From: Pilaira anomala
Lineage: Eukaryota; Mucoromycota; Mucoromycetes; Mucorales; Mucoraceae
DNA: 64,000 nucleotides
Direction of reading: 5' to 3'
NCBI GenBank assembly: GCA_025716855.1
Contig: JAIXMQ010000053.1
Location: 62,001-126,000 of the forward strand
In this document: positions 9,843-22,205 of the stretch, one piece after another
Layout: each line of letters opens with the position of its first letter
How positions within the stretch are numbered: position 1 is the stretch's first letter
Translations under genes and position numbers: made by a program
Notes under the pieces: model-generated
Told to the model about the DNA's origin: nothing
The model's database searches: none
Seen by the model: only the letters and a program-made list of their open reading frames with translations

Positions 9843-12446
9843 TTTTTTTTGTTTAAAAAAGAATTGATTTGTTGTTAGAAAAAAAAAAAAGAGAGAAAGA
9901 CAGAAAAAAATTATACAAAAATGAATTGATTTTATAGTAAATTAGTGTTGTCAGTTTTTGTCGGATTTGCCTTTTAATTCCTAGTTATATTTTCTTATCA
10001 TGAAACAATCTTGAATAAATATTATACGCTAAGAAACACACGTTTGAAATGCCCGATGCGTGTGCGTGAAATTACCATCGATCTTCACTATAGAAAAAGA
10101 GAGTAATACAAAAAAGACAAGTGTGATGGGTACCTTTCACAATCCTTGACACTTTAGACAGGATAGTGTCATACAAGTTGTCAGATGGTACACACGATAT
10201 TGACAAGCCTCTCTCTGTCAAGTGAACTAAACTCTCTTCCCCTTTTTAATGAAGTGGAATAAATACAGTCATTGGCGTATTTTTTTTTTCCCAATTGGCG
10301 GACTCTCAAATTCCAATGATGGCAGATTTGTAAAAACCCAATAATGTGTTAATAAAGACGGTAAAAATTCAATATTCTATTATTTCATGGGCTAGTCTAC
10401 TACATATGAGTAGCTAAATCTTATACTTCCTACCTCTGAAAAAATAAGATGTGAGACAATTTAGTTTCCTCTTCTTTTCGAGGAAAATGCATAATTGAAT
10501 TTGTTTTTATGGTAGGTATCGTAGCTTTATCTACTATAATGAAGGCATTTTATAACCATATTTATATTTATCATTTTATGTCTCTGAGCTCAATCCGCCA
10601 GCAAATCCTAATTTCTTACAGCCAGGTAGCACGAAAATTGAATAGTACAATGCAAATTTTAACTACTTTATCGCTTTTAAAAACATAGACTTCTTTTTCT
10701 TCTTCGACCTAGAGATAGAAGTTTCAATGCAACAATATGCCATAAAAAAAAACAATCCTGACTCGAGTATTATTATTTCTATATAGTCTATTTTTAACAT
10801 ATTAAAAGGGGGGGGTGTATTTTTTATTTTACGGTCATTCGATAGCTATTATTTAGATTGTTGCCAGAAGTCGCGTTAGCCCACTACTTAAATATCTATC
10901 ACGAATATGAGAAGGTCTCAATTTCCTGTAAAACATACTTGGGAATGTAAGCTTATATTCATTCATACTATAGTTGCTCTTTCAAAAAGTAAAACCCCAT
11001 ACATACTGTGGTTATCGATTGACTACTGTTATTTGACTTCTTTATTTTTTTCACATGTCATATAAACAGGTTTATTTAATTACATCATAAATAAATCACT
11101 TGTTTTTTTTTTTATGTATGTCAGATATACTGAAGTGCCAGCCATAATACATTTAAGATAAAATGGTTTATAATGTTTAGTTTAATTTTTGAGCATAAGA
11201 TGGCCGAAGTCCCCTTCATGCTATTGTTTTTCTACTAATATTTTACTTGTACCTCTTATGTTGAGTAAACTCATTGATATTTACATATATGCCATGAAAA
11301 AAAAAATCGACATGTTTAACTGCTTAATTGTAATTTACTCTACAATATTTTTTTTTTTTTTTTTTTTGACAGATTCATATATGATGCAGGGTGATAAAAA
11401 AAACGTCCAAAGTAACATCAACATTCTCCTATTTTACAATGCGCAAGCACACGTCCTCGCACGCGATAGAAAATTAGATATGTTCTTAAATAACGTTGTT
11501 CTAAATGCAAAAAAAAAAAAAAAAAAAAAAAAAAAGAGAGAGATATGTTTTGTTATTGTTTTGAAAGAAGAAAAGATTCATGAAATTATTTTAAAAGTGG
11601 ATTATTATTGTGTTCTGTTTGACCGAATTCTATATATATAGGACTTCCATTTTGTGTCTGGATTATGATCAGTGACATCTCCGAATGATTTGAAATAGAG
11701 AGGTCAGTATAATCACCAATATAAGCCATATCACAATACTTTCAAATGAAGATGATATAGGTGCCGTAAACGACTGACAAGTGATATACAGAAGACCCAC
11801 GTGATTTTAAATAGTATACACCTTTTGCCAAAATGATATCTCAATGTTTTTTTTTTGTAGGCTTCATCATCTGATATCATCCATGATTCAACAACTACCT
11901 TTCATCATCTACTCCAGTTCTTCGGTAAATACTCCCTTTTTACAACAACCCTCTCTTACTATCATCTAATTTTTCTTCTCCCTTTGTGTGTGTACATACA
12001 CGTAAAGTCATTATGAGATAATTTTATTAAACGGCTGAAAATAAACATACTAAAATAATCATTTGATCACCACATTACCTAAAAATATAAATAATACTAC
12101 TACGCACAAGTTGCTTTATATTTCGTAAAAAGGCTGTAAATAAGTTTTTATAATGGTATAGCTGAGCAAGACAGTTAAACATCTCAGGTACTATAACCCT
12201 AAGCCATTAAAAAAAAACAATACTGAGTTGCCAACATATCATCAAATAGGCTCAAATATATTTTGTCATCCTTCTACTTTTCGTACTTCATCATGAAAAA
12301 AAAAACAAGTCATGTATGTGGGCGTTTTTATTTGAAAGCAACACGTCATAAACCCCCTCCCCCCCCTTTAAAAAAATATTTAAAGGACAAAACGCGTTCT
12401 GTTCAGATATTCTCCCTTTTTTTCCTTAGTTCTCTTTTTCACCTAA
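9843..12446. other. long intergenic region with a duplicated intron
   Basis: No full gene is supported over 2.6 kb. It holds a near-palindrome at about 10146-10178 and a copy of the first intron of the downstream gene at about 10623-10696 (separate entry). Sequence after 11640 has no coding signal until the gene at 12447. Confidence 0.5.
10578..10720 (+). repeat. near-identical copy of a 60-bp intron with flanks
   Basis: From CAG|GTAGCACG near 10622 to AACATAG|ACTTCTT near 10695 the sequence matches the first intron of the gene at 12447 (12547-12617) with one visible mismatch, a C to T change in the CTAAC branch site. Removing this copy as an intron joins an ATG at 10578 to a short 23-codon open frame ending in TAG, so the copy sits at an exon-like junction. 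Flanking sequences differ beyond a few bases, so the duplicated unit is essentially the intron itself. Confidence 0.7.
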
Positions 12447-14175
12447 ATGGCAGACAAAGAACTCTTTGAAACTCTTAAACAGGCTGAAAAATCGAAACAA
12501 ATTTTAAAGGCGACCGTTAAAAAACGTGTTTTCGATGAGGCGCTTCAGGTAGCACGAAAATTGAATAGTACAATGCAAATTCTAACTACTTTATCGCTTT
12601 TAAAAACATAGACTTCTTCTTCTGCAACCACTACAACGAAGAAACATGTCAAGGTAAATTAATTCATGTTTACAGCTTTACAGCTATTAATAAAAATGAT
12701 CCTAGGTGTCTCCAAAAGACAACGTTTATATGGGAAACTCAGATCAACCACTTGGTCATTGTATTTTAAATCATAGTAATGATTTAAAAATTAAAACATA
12801 CCAGGACAAATATCTTTTGTAGTAAGTATAACTGCAAAGACTCTAATCCATTGATAACGCAATAACATGTTTATCTTCTCACTAGTCTTTCGCTCAATAT
12901 GATGATTGACATTTCAAACATTTCCAAAAACTCTCAGTTAAAGTATTTCGGTGATGATATTAGCACCGAAGTTAAAAATACATACAAAAAGGATGTTCCT
13001 GAATTCCCTGACCTCAACTTGATCAAATTTGTCAATAAGTTGAAGAAAGTAAGTTTATAATAAGCTATCAGATCTATACCATCTGTATTACTGATGACTA
13101 CATACATAAAAAGAGGTTCACGCTTGGAGATTTGAACAAGATTGAAGAGGCTTTAGATGTGTATAAAGCAAGAAACAAACAAGAGAAATATGTGAAAAAA
13201 ATCTACCAACACATGTATGTGTAATTGCAAATAAAAGCCTTTTTCTTTAAAAATTACGCTACTTACCGAGTTTTCTCTACAGAATTTCGATGCATGTGGA
13301 TCGATCTCATTTGTTTCATAAGGCTTTGAGATCCAAGTTTTCAGAAGCTGACTACCGATTGAAGTTCTGGGGTGTAGTCTTTGAATCATATTTCTACAAG
13401 AGCGAGTACATGTTACTTTGGTATGTATATTACTTTATATATATATATTAGATTAGTCAAAGTACTGACACCAACATATATTATAGGGGAGATACACTTT
13501 CCACCCCTTCTTGCCAAGACTCGAACTTACGATTCAGAGCTGATTTAAGAATTGTTGTCATGTCGGATACTGATGGTGCTACTACAGATAAAATATCAAA
13601 GAAGGCCACACCAAAGAAATTCTTTATGAATAAGTTGAAGTCTGTGCTTGGCACAAAGTGTTATTTAAACAATTTCCTGTCGACTGTGCCATACATTCCT
13701 AGCAAAGAGATAAAAAATGCTGTATTCCCTATCGTTCAAATTATGGGACTTAACGTACATGTATATACTTTGCGTCTTGTCAATAAGGGCTTATATGTTC
13801 TCCAGGATTTTGTTTCCTTTTCATTTCCAACTAACTTTGAATCATTGAGATATGGATTAGCAAACATTATGAATGGTCTATCAGCTACAGAAGTAAGAGA
13901 GGTCTAATCATTATATGTTTCGATACTATATATGTAACGACATTTTTCTTTTTCTTTTATAGACTTTGCTTATTGAACTAAAAAGATTCTATGAGTCATA
14001 TCAGTCTGATGGCTCTGATTCAATGGCAAGAGTCCTTCGTGGGAGCTGCGAAAAGAAGATTCCTATAAGCAGTTGGGTCACGGAGGTCGTTTGGAGCGAA
14101 GAAGATTCCGAGGAGGATTTGGAGGAGGATTTGGAGGAGGATTTGGAGGAAGAGGAGGAGGAAAAAGATGAGTAG
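12447..14175 (+). CDS. hypothetical 426-aa protein with acidic C-terminal tail
   Basis: Eight exons (12447-12548, 12612-12653, 12706-12821, 12886-13048, 13114-13214, 13283-13420, 13487-13892, 13963-14175) join in frame to 426 aa starting MADKELFETLK. No signal peptide or membrane segment is evident. Notable strings are KFWGVVFESYF, a following WGDTLS and ADLRIVVMS, and a repetitive acidic tail made of EEDLEEDL units. The layout (variable N-terminus, an FWG..FE.YF block, W.GDT, then an LRIVV strand) resembles uncharacterised proteins that I believe are multiplied in Mucorales, but I cannot name a family. Its first intron is duplicated 1.9 kb upstream. An ACT trinucleotide array follows the stop codon. 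Confidence 0.75.
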
Positions 14176-14184
14176 AAGAGTGAT

Positions 14185-14295
14185 AATTACTACTACTACT
14201 ACTACTGCACTACAACTATCACTACTACTACTACTACTACTATTACTACTACTGCACTACAACTGTCACTACTACTACTATTACTACTACTATAA
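14185..14295. repeat. ACT trinucleotide microsatellite
   Basis: Runs of ACT with occasional ATT and GCACTACAACT(A/G)TC interruptions; the interruption itself is repeated, giving a higher-order unit of about 60 bp. It lies just 3' of the acidic-tail gene. Confidence 0.9.
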
Positions 14296-14299
14296 TGAT

Positions 14300-15333
14300 T
14301 ATATATTATATTAAACATCACGTTATCATACGTATCTTATATGATTAGCCCCAAGTGTGAACCTAAGCAGGAACTTTTTCTTTTTCTTATTATAAAGGGG
14401 AAAACTTATATGTCACCCACTAAATTTCCTTTTTCGGCTTAATCGTCAACCCACCATTTTTCAAAACTCTTTAGCTCTCTCTCTCGGATCAAATTGTCCG
14501 TGCCTTCTCTTCATCATTTGAACGCCAACGTTATTTTGTTTATACTGAATGACATCGACTGCATCATTTTTTGTCAGATAATAACAAGTAATAAACATGG
14601 CGCTATTGTCATTTTTGTAAACTAAATGAAAAGTGTTCCTGTGACCCGATGTTATGTGTTACTTTATATCTCTCCTCCATTTCATCCTTCCCCCCATGAC
14701 CTGTAATGAACTTTCTTTTTATTAATAGAAGTTCTAATAGTTATAAAATTACAAGATGGATTGCTGAGTTAAAAAAAAAAGGCTTTTGTTATTGTATTGT
14801 TTTTCAAGTGATACATAATAGCGTATAAATAGATATACGCCATAGGTACGTTATATTCTATTAAGAGATTATCAACAAAACACTTTCATGTCGTCACTTC
14901 ATAACATATTTTTCTTTTTTTTTTTTTTTTCCCCATTTGAAGTATGGTGTTACTGCATCATTGGGAAAAAATTTTCAAAAAGAACTAAAAAAAAGTTGTT
15001 GACAACTATTTTTGTGTGTGGCACACTTCTTTAAGTTTTTTTTTTTTGTGCAACAAATGCTTTGATCTTGTGCAAAAGAGAGAGAAAGTTGTTCTCGGAA
15101 GCATTTTTTGAAACGATAAAAAGGAACACACTCTAACTGCTGCGTAACAAAAAAAAAAAAAGAGATCGGCTTTTCCATTCTTGGTATTATAAATAAAAAA
15201 GGTTAATTTACAATTGGAAAGTAGTGAAAGCCGAACTAATTGATTTTATTTTTTTTTAATTGTAATTGTATAATAAGAGGGTATAGATTATAAACAAAGG
15301 TAGAAAAAGGACTCTTTTTTTTTTTTTTTTTTT
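14300..15333. other. intergenic
   Basis: Spacer between the convergent 3' ends of the gene at 12447 and the CAS1-like gene. It contains several T runs; no coding or RNA gene was seen. Confidence 0.5.
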
Positions 15334-17976
15334 TTATACACAGAATCGATTCAAAAGACCCAATAAGCATAAATACCCTAAAGATCGAATCCAATAGTTT
15401 TGTAAGATGAATTGATATAAAGTCATGTACCATTTTGGTTTGACTACATTCGTTTCTTCCCAAATTTCATCATCTAATAGATCCGAATCTTCACTTTCTC
15501 TTTCTACCATTAATTTAGCTGGATCACTATCATTCATTGGTTTATCTTCAGATATATGCGTTGTAGGTAATAAAGGAACTGAATCCTCATGATGGTTTGA
15601 CTTTGTTGTTACATTAGATGTTGTTGTCGTATTCTGTTGTTGTTGTTGTTGTTGTTGTTGAACACCAGAACAAATCCATTTTGTAAGTACACCTGTAGCT
15701 TGACTTAAATGATAACAAATGAAAACAAAGACAATGCTTGAAAGAATCAAATTCACCCACCAACCTAAACGTGTCGTGACTACCCAAGTTGCATTTGGTA
15801 AAACGACCAAGAGAGCTTTTGTATCAGCAGCTAACCACATATGGAACTGTCCAATAAACGTCTCTAAAGAAATCTTTCCAATGAACGCAAAGAATCTTGA
15901 ATGTGTGTTACGACCTAACAAAGAGAAATTACGTAAAAAGACAAAGGCAAGGATAGGAATCCAAGAGATATAAGGATGATAGAGATTATAAGAAGTCTTT
16001 GATTGAGTGAGTTCAAATACAAAGAATCCCAACATACTGATAGCAGAAAGGAGAACGACCACGTACTTGATCAATTTCCAGAGTCGAGGATGATTTTGAG
16101 CCACCTTTTGTTCTGATAACAAGATAGTAACATAAGCACATAACATACCAATATAAACAATCCAAGCATCTAATGAGAGTCTGAATCGCCATTCAGTAAC
16201 GTTCCAATTGATTTTGAAAAGAAAAGAGAAAGAGGTAAAGATAGCTTCTAAGATACCAGGATAATAAATCACAAGACCTGTCAAAACGGCCATGATACTA
16301 ATTTTAGTCAAGATAAACCAAGGCTTTTTGTTATGACTTGACATGATACGCATCGTGATCCAGATGACAATAAACCAGAAACTGACAAGAGGAGAGAAAT
16401 AATAAAACAAGTAATCTGTCTTCATAGTATAAGCTAATACAACCGTTAATAAGTTTAATCGAACCATCACGTTCAAGATACGAGCGATACCAAAATCTGC
16501 CTTCTTGTAAAAGAAAAAGAAATGACCATATCCTGTTTGAAATAAATAGGCAGCTACTAATACACGTACAGGATTATAGATACCAGCAATACGAGAAGCA
16601 CCCATAAAATGATAAATCAAGATAATTAATTGCATCCAACCTTTCCATTCATCTGTTTGATCTCTATTTAAAAAGCCAGGATCTTTATCGAGTTGTTTAT
16701 TTGTAGTACTCAAGGTAGTAAGGCCTAGAATGAGCATGACAATCAAGAGAAGTGTAAAAGTAGTTGAATCAAATTGTTTACTGAGTTTTCCAAAGACCTG
16801 ACTACGATCTCCCAAGTACATATAGATTACGGATAAACCAAATACGAAGAGAGCAAATAAAGTTTCATAGGTAGAAGGAAAGATTTGATTTAAATATTTG
16901 GTGATAGTCCCTGAAGAAGCATACAATACAAAGAAACCAAGTGGTACAAAGATTAAAAAGTAAGCAAAGAGAGTTGATTGATACCAAACAGGAGTTGGAT
17001 ATTGAAAGCAACAGGTTGTATCAAAAGGAAAAGAAGTTGGTACGAGTAATTGATTACAACGATAATTTAATGCCAGTTGACCTTGAGCTCTTGTTACTGG
17101 TTCCTTAAAATGAAGTCCGTCTAATGTTTGGTTCTTGGAGGAGATCACTATTTGGTTCCAAACAAATGGTACCACCATAGGTGTGACAGGGTTTAAAAGA
17201 GACTCTTGTTTTTCTCTTAAATAATTATTCATGATGGTAATTTTATCTTCTGTCAAAGTATCTAAACGAACTTGATTTAATAAATCGCGTTGAACGATTT
17301 CTACAGGAGATAATAAGATTTTATCCGCAATTGAATGTTTCATCACACCTTCAAATATACGATCTATTGCTTGTTTCCAACTGATTAAGTAATTGGGACC
17401 TGTACGTCGCATGTACCAAACACCGGATCCCATAATAAGTAAACTAGGTTTAGATTTACTTTTACCTTGTAATAAATCAATTGTCTTGCTCGTATTTAAA
17501 TAAGGATCCCACCACATTTCAAACGATAAATCGTATTGTTTTGAATAAGCTGATTGATCTTCATGAATTTGATCTCTTTTTGGTTTCCTGAGTTTGGCGG
17601 TTTCAATCATTGTATAATATTGTTCTCTCATAATCGAGTCACCAATATAGATGATTTTCGTATGACTGAGACAGTCGCTGATCTCTTGAGCACGATAGGT
17701 TTTGGAAAGACAACCAGAGGGTTTCCAGTCCTTGTATTCTTCTGTCATCCATTGTCCTTCGTTTAACATGCCATGACACCGATCATGATCTTTGGGCACT
17801 ATAGTGTGTGTGTGTGGGTGGGTATTAATTTCACATCTCTCTATTTAAATGGAGCTGCATTTCTTACCTGTAATATAACGAATAACAGAAAAAGTGATCA
17901 AGAGTGTTAAAAGTATTGAAGTAATGAGCTGAATACTACTCTTTAATGTTTTGTTTGTTGTTGATGAGCCTGCCAT
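15334..17976 (-). CDS. CAS1: CAS1-type sugar O-acetyltransferase (GDSL/PC-esterase plus 10-TM acyltransferase)
   Basis: Two exons (17868-17976 and 15334-17798, minus strand) encode 857 aa. Residues 12-34 form a signal anchor. A lumenal GDSL-like domain follows with GDSIMR (Ser near residue 91) and the late DGLHF motif supplying the Asp-x-x-His pair. The second half is a polytopic domain of about ten membrane spans, as in Cas1p of Cryptococcus and CASD1 of animals, which acetylate glycans in the Golgi (capsular glucuronoxylomannan; sialic acid). A Gln run and an acidic cytosolic segment precede a last hydrophobic stretch near the C-terminus. By family, it probably O-acetylates a cell-wall or secreted polysaccharide; the substrate here is unknown. 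The first exon is set by a good splice pair and the ATG at 17976. Confidence 0.9.
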
Positions 17977-18712
17977 TGTATATTTATAGAATAATAATGG
18001 CAGTAATAACAATAATAATAAAAGTAAAGTAAAAAAAGAAAAAAAGAAAAAAAGAAAAAAAGAATGAAAAAGGGGAAAAAAAAAAAAAAAAAAAAAAAAA
18101 ATATAGTACAATTTACGTTTAGAACGTAAGGAAGATCTTGTTTTTGAACCAAGACAATATAAAAAGACCGGGTTTTAAATTAATCTCGTCGATCTCTTTT
18201 TCTCTGTATTACTTGACACATGAATGATTTAATTATTACCTTTTTGCTTAAATATAATGGTTTGAATTCTTTTTTTTTTAAAAAAAAAAAACCCCAACCC
18301 TAACCCCAACCCCCTCTCACCTGGTTTCTCTTGTTTGTGCATCACATTCAAAATAGACCAAAAAGAGAATAAAAAAAAAAAGCTTTTTGGTTTTTCTCGA
18401 GGTATAATACGGAGTTTCTCGTTTTATTTTAATAAACTATTTTTTTTCAGGGGATAGACTACTGAGTGTATGAAGTATAATAATGTTTAGTATTACATCA
18501 TTTTTTTTTTTTTAGTACATAAAATAAAAAAACTGGCCCTTTTTTTCTCCGATAATAAAAATTTAAATGAGTCCAGTGGCACCATCAGATTATAAAATAG
18601 GCACTAACCGAAAAGACTGCCAAGAAAATAAAAGTTGTGATACAATTAAAAAAAAAGTTAATAAAGGTTTTTATAAAAAAGGGAGCAGGAAGGGAAAAGA
18701 ATATAAAGGGGC
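17977..18712. other. promoter region of CAS1-like gene and 3' flank of SEC10
   Basis: Contains A/T and GAAA runs, the telomere-like C-rich motif at 18289-18314 and no firmly supported gene. Confidence 0.5.
18289..18314. promoter_or_regulatory. telomere-like C-rich array / G-quadruplex motif
   Basis: The string AACCCCAACCCTAACCCCAACC plus CCC follows an A run. On the minus strand this is four runs of 3-5 G separated by TT or TTA, a canonical G-quadruplex motif, and it includes the telobox-like core AACCCTAA. It lies about 315 bp upstream of the CAS1-like start. A bound telobox factor (Tbf1-like) or a chromatin boundary is plausible but not shown. Confidence 0.6.
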
Positions 18713-21700
18713 TTATGATAAATTAAAAGCAGCAAGAAAATCACGATTATGAGTATAATTCTTCATGATATCTTTCAATACTTCATTATCATTTACAAAT
18801 AAAGATCTTCTTTGAGATTTGTTATTCTTGGAATTGTTTTGATTTAACTCAGTAGCAGAAGAACCTGCAGCATGAGTCGCTGTAGATGTAGTATCATCCA
18901 TTGCAATACCTAATAAACGATCTAATTTAGCAGACTTGAAATCAATTCGTTTTTCAAGGTAGGGATAAAGTACAGATGGATCCAGTCGTGCTAAATATCC
19001 TTCAGACAGGATCGATTTCAGAATTTCAGGTTTGACCACAAAAATGTTACCTAATTGTCTCAACATTTCAAACCTTTCGTCTAGACCTGGTAATTTAAAC
19101 ATACGAATCACTTCTTGATATTTAGCAATATCTCTGTATATATATTATAATTTAGTTTAGTTTAGTTTCTCTTTCTTTCTTTAATTAACTTGAATCATAT
19201 TACTTTGTAACCAATAATCCTCCAGTTGGAGTAACAAGAAACTTCTTAAAGTGCTCCAACAACATACTATAAAGGTAAATACACAACATGATTAAAACAA
19301 TACATATATACTGTATATATATATATATAATACTTTACGAATGAAATGCATTTCCTATACGTCTTAAAAATGCTTCAAAGTTCTTTCCCTGTAATGCTGT
19401 AGAAGCAGATCGATAAACACGTGTGATAAAATCTACACATTGCATACATGGTTGTGTTCCCATACTCATCATCGCTACTTCTTCATCTTTTGGTTTAAAA
19501 TCATTCTTCTTTTGTCGACCTAATAATTCACTTAACCAATACGTGATACCCTCAATCGATTTCTGAAGTACAATATTCACTTTTCTTTCAATCGTAGCCA
19601 TAAATGTATTTTTCAGTGTAAGCATATCTCGATGTGTAGAGGGTATACTAACGACAAGCGGTAACTGAAAATTTGTGTGAGTGAATTCAACTTTTTTTTA
19701 AAATTTACACATATATACTTTACCACTGCTGATTCAAAATGTTTTTGCATAAGTCGAGTTATCTCTGTAGAAGATTTAATAACTGGGAAACAAGCAAGTT
19801 CAGGTTCCTTATTATTGATTAAATCATCTAATGTCCTAACATATAAAAAAAAAAAAAATAAGTAATATGAATCCTTTTTTTTTTTTTTAGATTAGATACT
19901 TTACTCATCCATAGCAATATCTAAATACTTTTGCCCCATAAAATCTACCAAGACACTATAAACTTTTCTCAAGGAAGCAATCCTTAATTAAAATATATAT
20001 TAATTAACAATTACTTTTATCCGTAAATAATATAGAATAAACTTACAATTCTTGAGAATCTTCTAGTTCTACACACCGAATAATTGCTTCCGCATGGATA
20101 TTCAGGATACGCATAATTGCATCTGAAGATAATAAAGTAAACCCACTTTCATCTACCGTCACAATATTTGAACTGATACCACGTGAAGTCTTTTCAAATG
20201 GGTTTGCACCTGTTACAGGAGATTGAGTGATCTCGTTTAAAGCAGGTGAAGAAACAGAAGGAGAAAGGATGTTGCTATTGGCTGATGAAATTTGATTTAA
20301 TGTACGTGTAAGTACGGATTGATTTCGAGTCGATGTCATCTTCCGACGTTGCTAGCATAAATAAATGATAAGTAACAAGTAAGCTAGTTCTCTCTTTTTT
20401 TTTTTTTTTACCATGGCGCTAAGGAATTCAGATACGATTTTACCGAATAATTCAGAAAGACATTCGATTTCTTTACTGATATATCGATCACCTTCTGTAT
20501 AAGGTACAAATAAATCATCCATACAACGATCCAAAGTTTCATCAGGTGAGGCAGAAGTCACTAAACCATTTGCATCCACTGCATCTTTTAAGGAGGCTTC
20601 TTTATCACAATAGAATTTCAAGTTTTCAATTAATCGTTTGGTTTCTGCGTGTGTGGATGCTAATGTACGTAAATAAGCTAAATGAGAATATCGCTTGGAT
20701 CTAGATAATAGTAATTCAATATGATCTTGAATCTTTTTTTTTTTTTTTTTTTTTTTGAAGAGTGATGTTAAAGAAAAAGAAATGTAGGATGATGATTATA
20801 ATTATGTTACCGATTGTGCAAAGATTCTTTGAAGCAAGACTTGCATGACCGTAGCAGGTTGAGGAAACACACTAGAGATAATTCCAGCTTCACGTCGAAC
20901 AGTAATACGTATATCATCATAGAGTTTTACAAGACTTGTATCTACTTCTGGTGGTAATAAGTTTGGATTTGACAGATCTGCATTACTAAATAAATAGTAT
21001 TAAAAATTTTTGTTCCTGGATTTTTTTTTTATATCTCTAATACGTACTCTTCAGAATCTCTCACTTGATCTATTTCTTCAATTTTCATATTGGACATGAA
21101 AAATTCGTGTTGATTTACATAGGTTTGTACACAGGATGCACCTCCATTAAATTCAAATAGTACCTTGGCACAATGCTATATAAAGGTTTGTATTTAAATC
21201 TTTCTCTTTCTCTTTTTCACTTTCAAAAAAAAAAAAAAAAAAACTTACTGCCATCACACGAGGATCCCCTTCTTCATAAGCTTTATCAAACTCTTCTAAA
21301 ATTTCCTTTTCAAAACTTTCACAAAACTTTTCAATCGCTACTGTAGCTTGTTTATCATTATCTACTTCTTTTGCAACCGCACTTAATCTTCTTCCAATAA
21401 TTGCCGTCTATTTTAAATCAAAAATGAATAACCCTATTTAGAATGTTGTATCTATCTAAATATATATTTTACTTTCAACTGCCCTTCTTCACCACCTTGT
21501 CTCAACGAATCCAATCTTTCGGTATTTCCATCTTGAAATTCCATAAAGTATTCAATAATATCACGACTTTCAGACGCTTTGGATCTCTCTTTATCAATTG
21601 TTTCTAATTGCTCTCCAATTCGAATGGCAGTTTTGCCTACGTCTCCAATTCGACTTTCTAAGCTATCATAAGAACGATAAACGTCCTATGAAAACCATAT

Positions 21701-22205
21701 TTTAGCTATTAATGTTTTTTTTTTTTTTTTTGATATACTTTTACATCAAAAGCACCATGTAAATCAGTAATGTTTCTTTTGTATTCTAGCTCAGCAGATT
21801 GTGTATTGTTTTCTAACTCATTACATTGTTCTTGTACACGAGTTTTTAAATGTTGAAGTTCTTCTAATACACTTTCAAACGTACGAATAAATGGTTTTGG
21901 GTCAAAGGCAGTAGCTGGTTTTTTTTGTAATAGTTAGAACAAGGTATTCCTTTTTTTTTTTTTTTGTAGTGATACTATATTACCATTGCCATCTACTAGT
22001 TTTGTTTGTTCAATTACACTTGCCGAGATTTGTTCAATAAAGTCAGTGGTTGATACGTTTTCCTTTAAAAAAAAAAAAAAAAATAGATGAATGGATGCCT
22101 TAATTTTTTTGTTTTTGTTTTTGTTTTTACTCGAAAGGTTTCAATGGCTAATAAACCTTTGATATCAGAAGTTAGTTCATAAAAAGGGTTATTAGATGAG
22201 CTCAT
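18713..22205 (-). CDS. SEC10: exocyst complex subunit Sec10
   Basis: About fourteen exons on the minus strand, from MSSSNNPFYELTSD at 22205 to the stop at 18713. The N-terminal third is helical (EELQHLKTRVQEQCNELEN), typical of exocyst rods. The central part carries the Sec10 signature FNGGASCVQTYVNQHEFF, and the C-terminal part has FEMLRQLGNIF, LSEGYLARLDP and YPYLEKR, matching the end of Sec10/Rcy1-type proteins. Sec10 bridges Sec15 and the other exocyst subunits and tethers secretory vesicles at growing tips and septa. After the conserved end there is an extra low-complexity extension of roughly 70 residues. Introns contain long A/T runs (20730s, 21230s, 22070s). Exon borders in the middle are approximate; the family call is strong. 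Confidence 0.88.

Noticed and set aside
18567..18752. 61-aa Lys-rich open frame on the plus strand
   Set aside because: It overlaps the 3' end of SEC10 in antisense, is A-rich and has no motif; coding is unlikely, though a short convergent transcript cannot be excluded.
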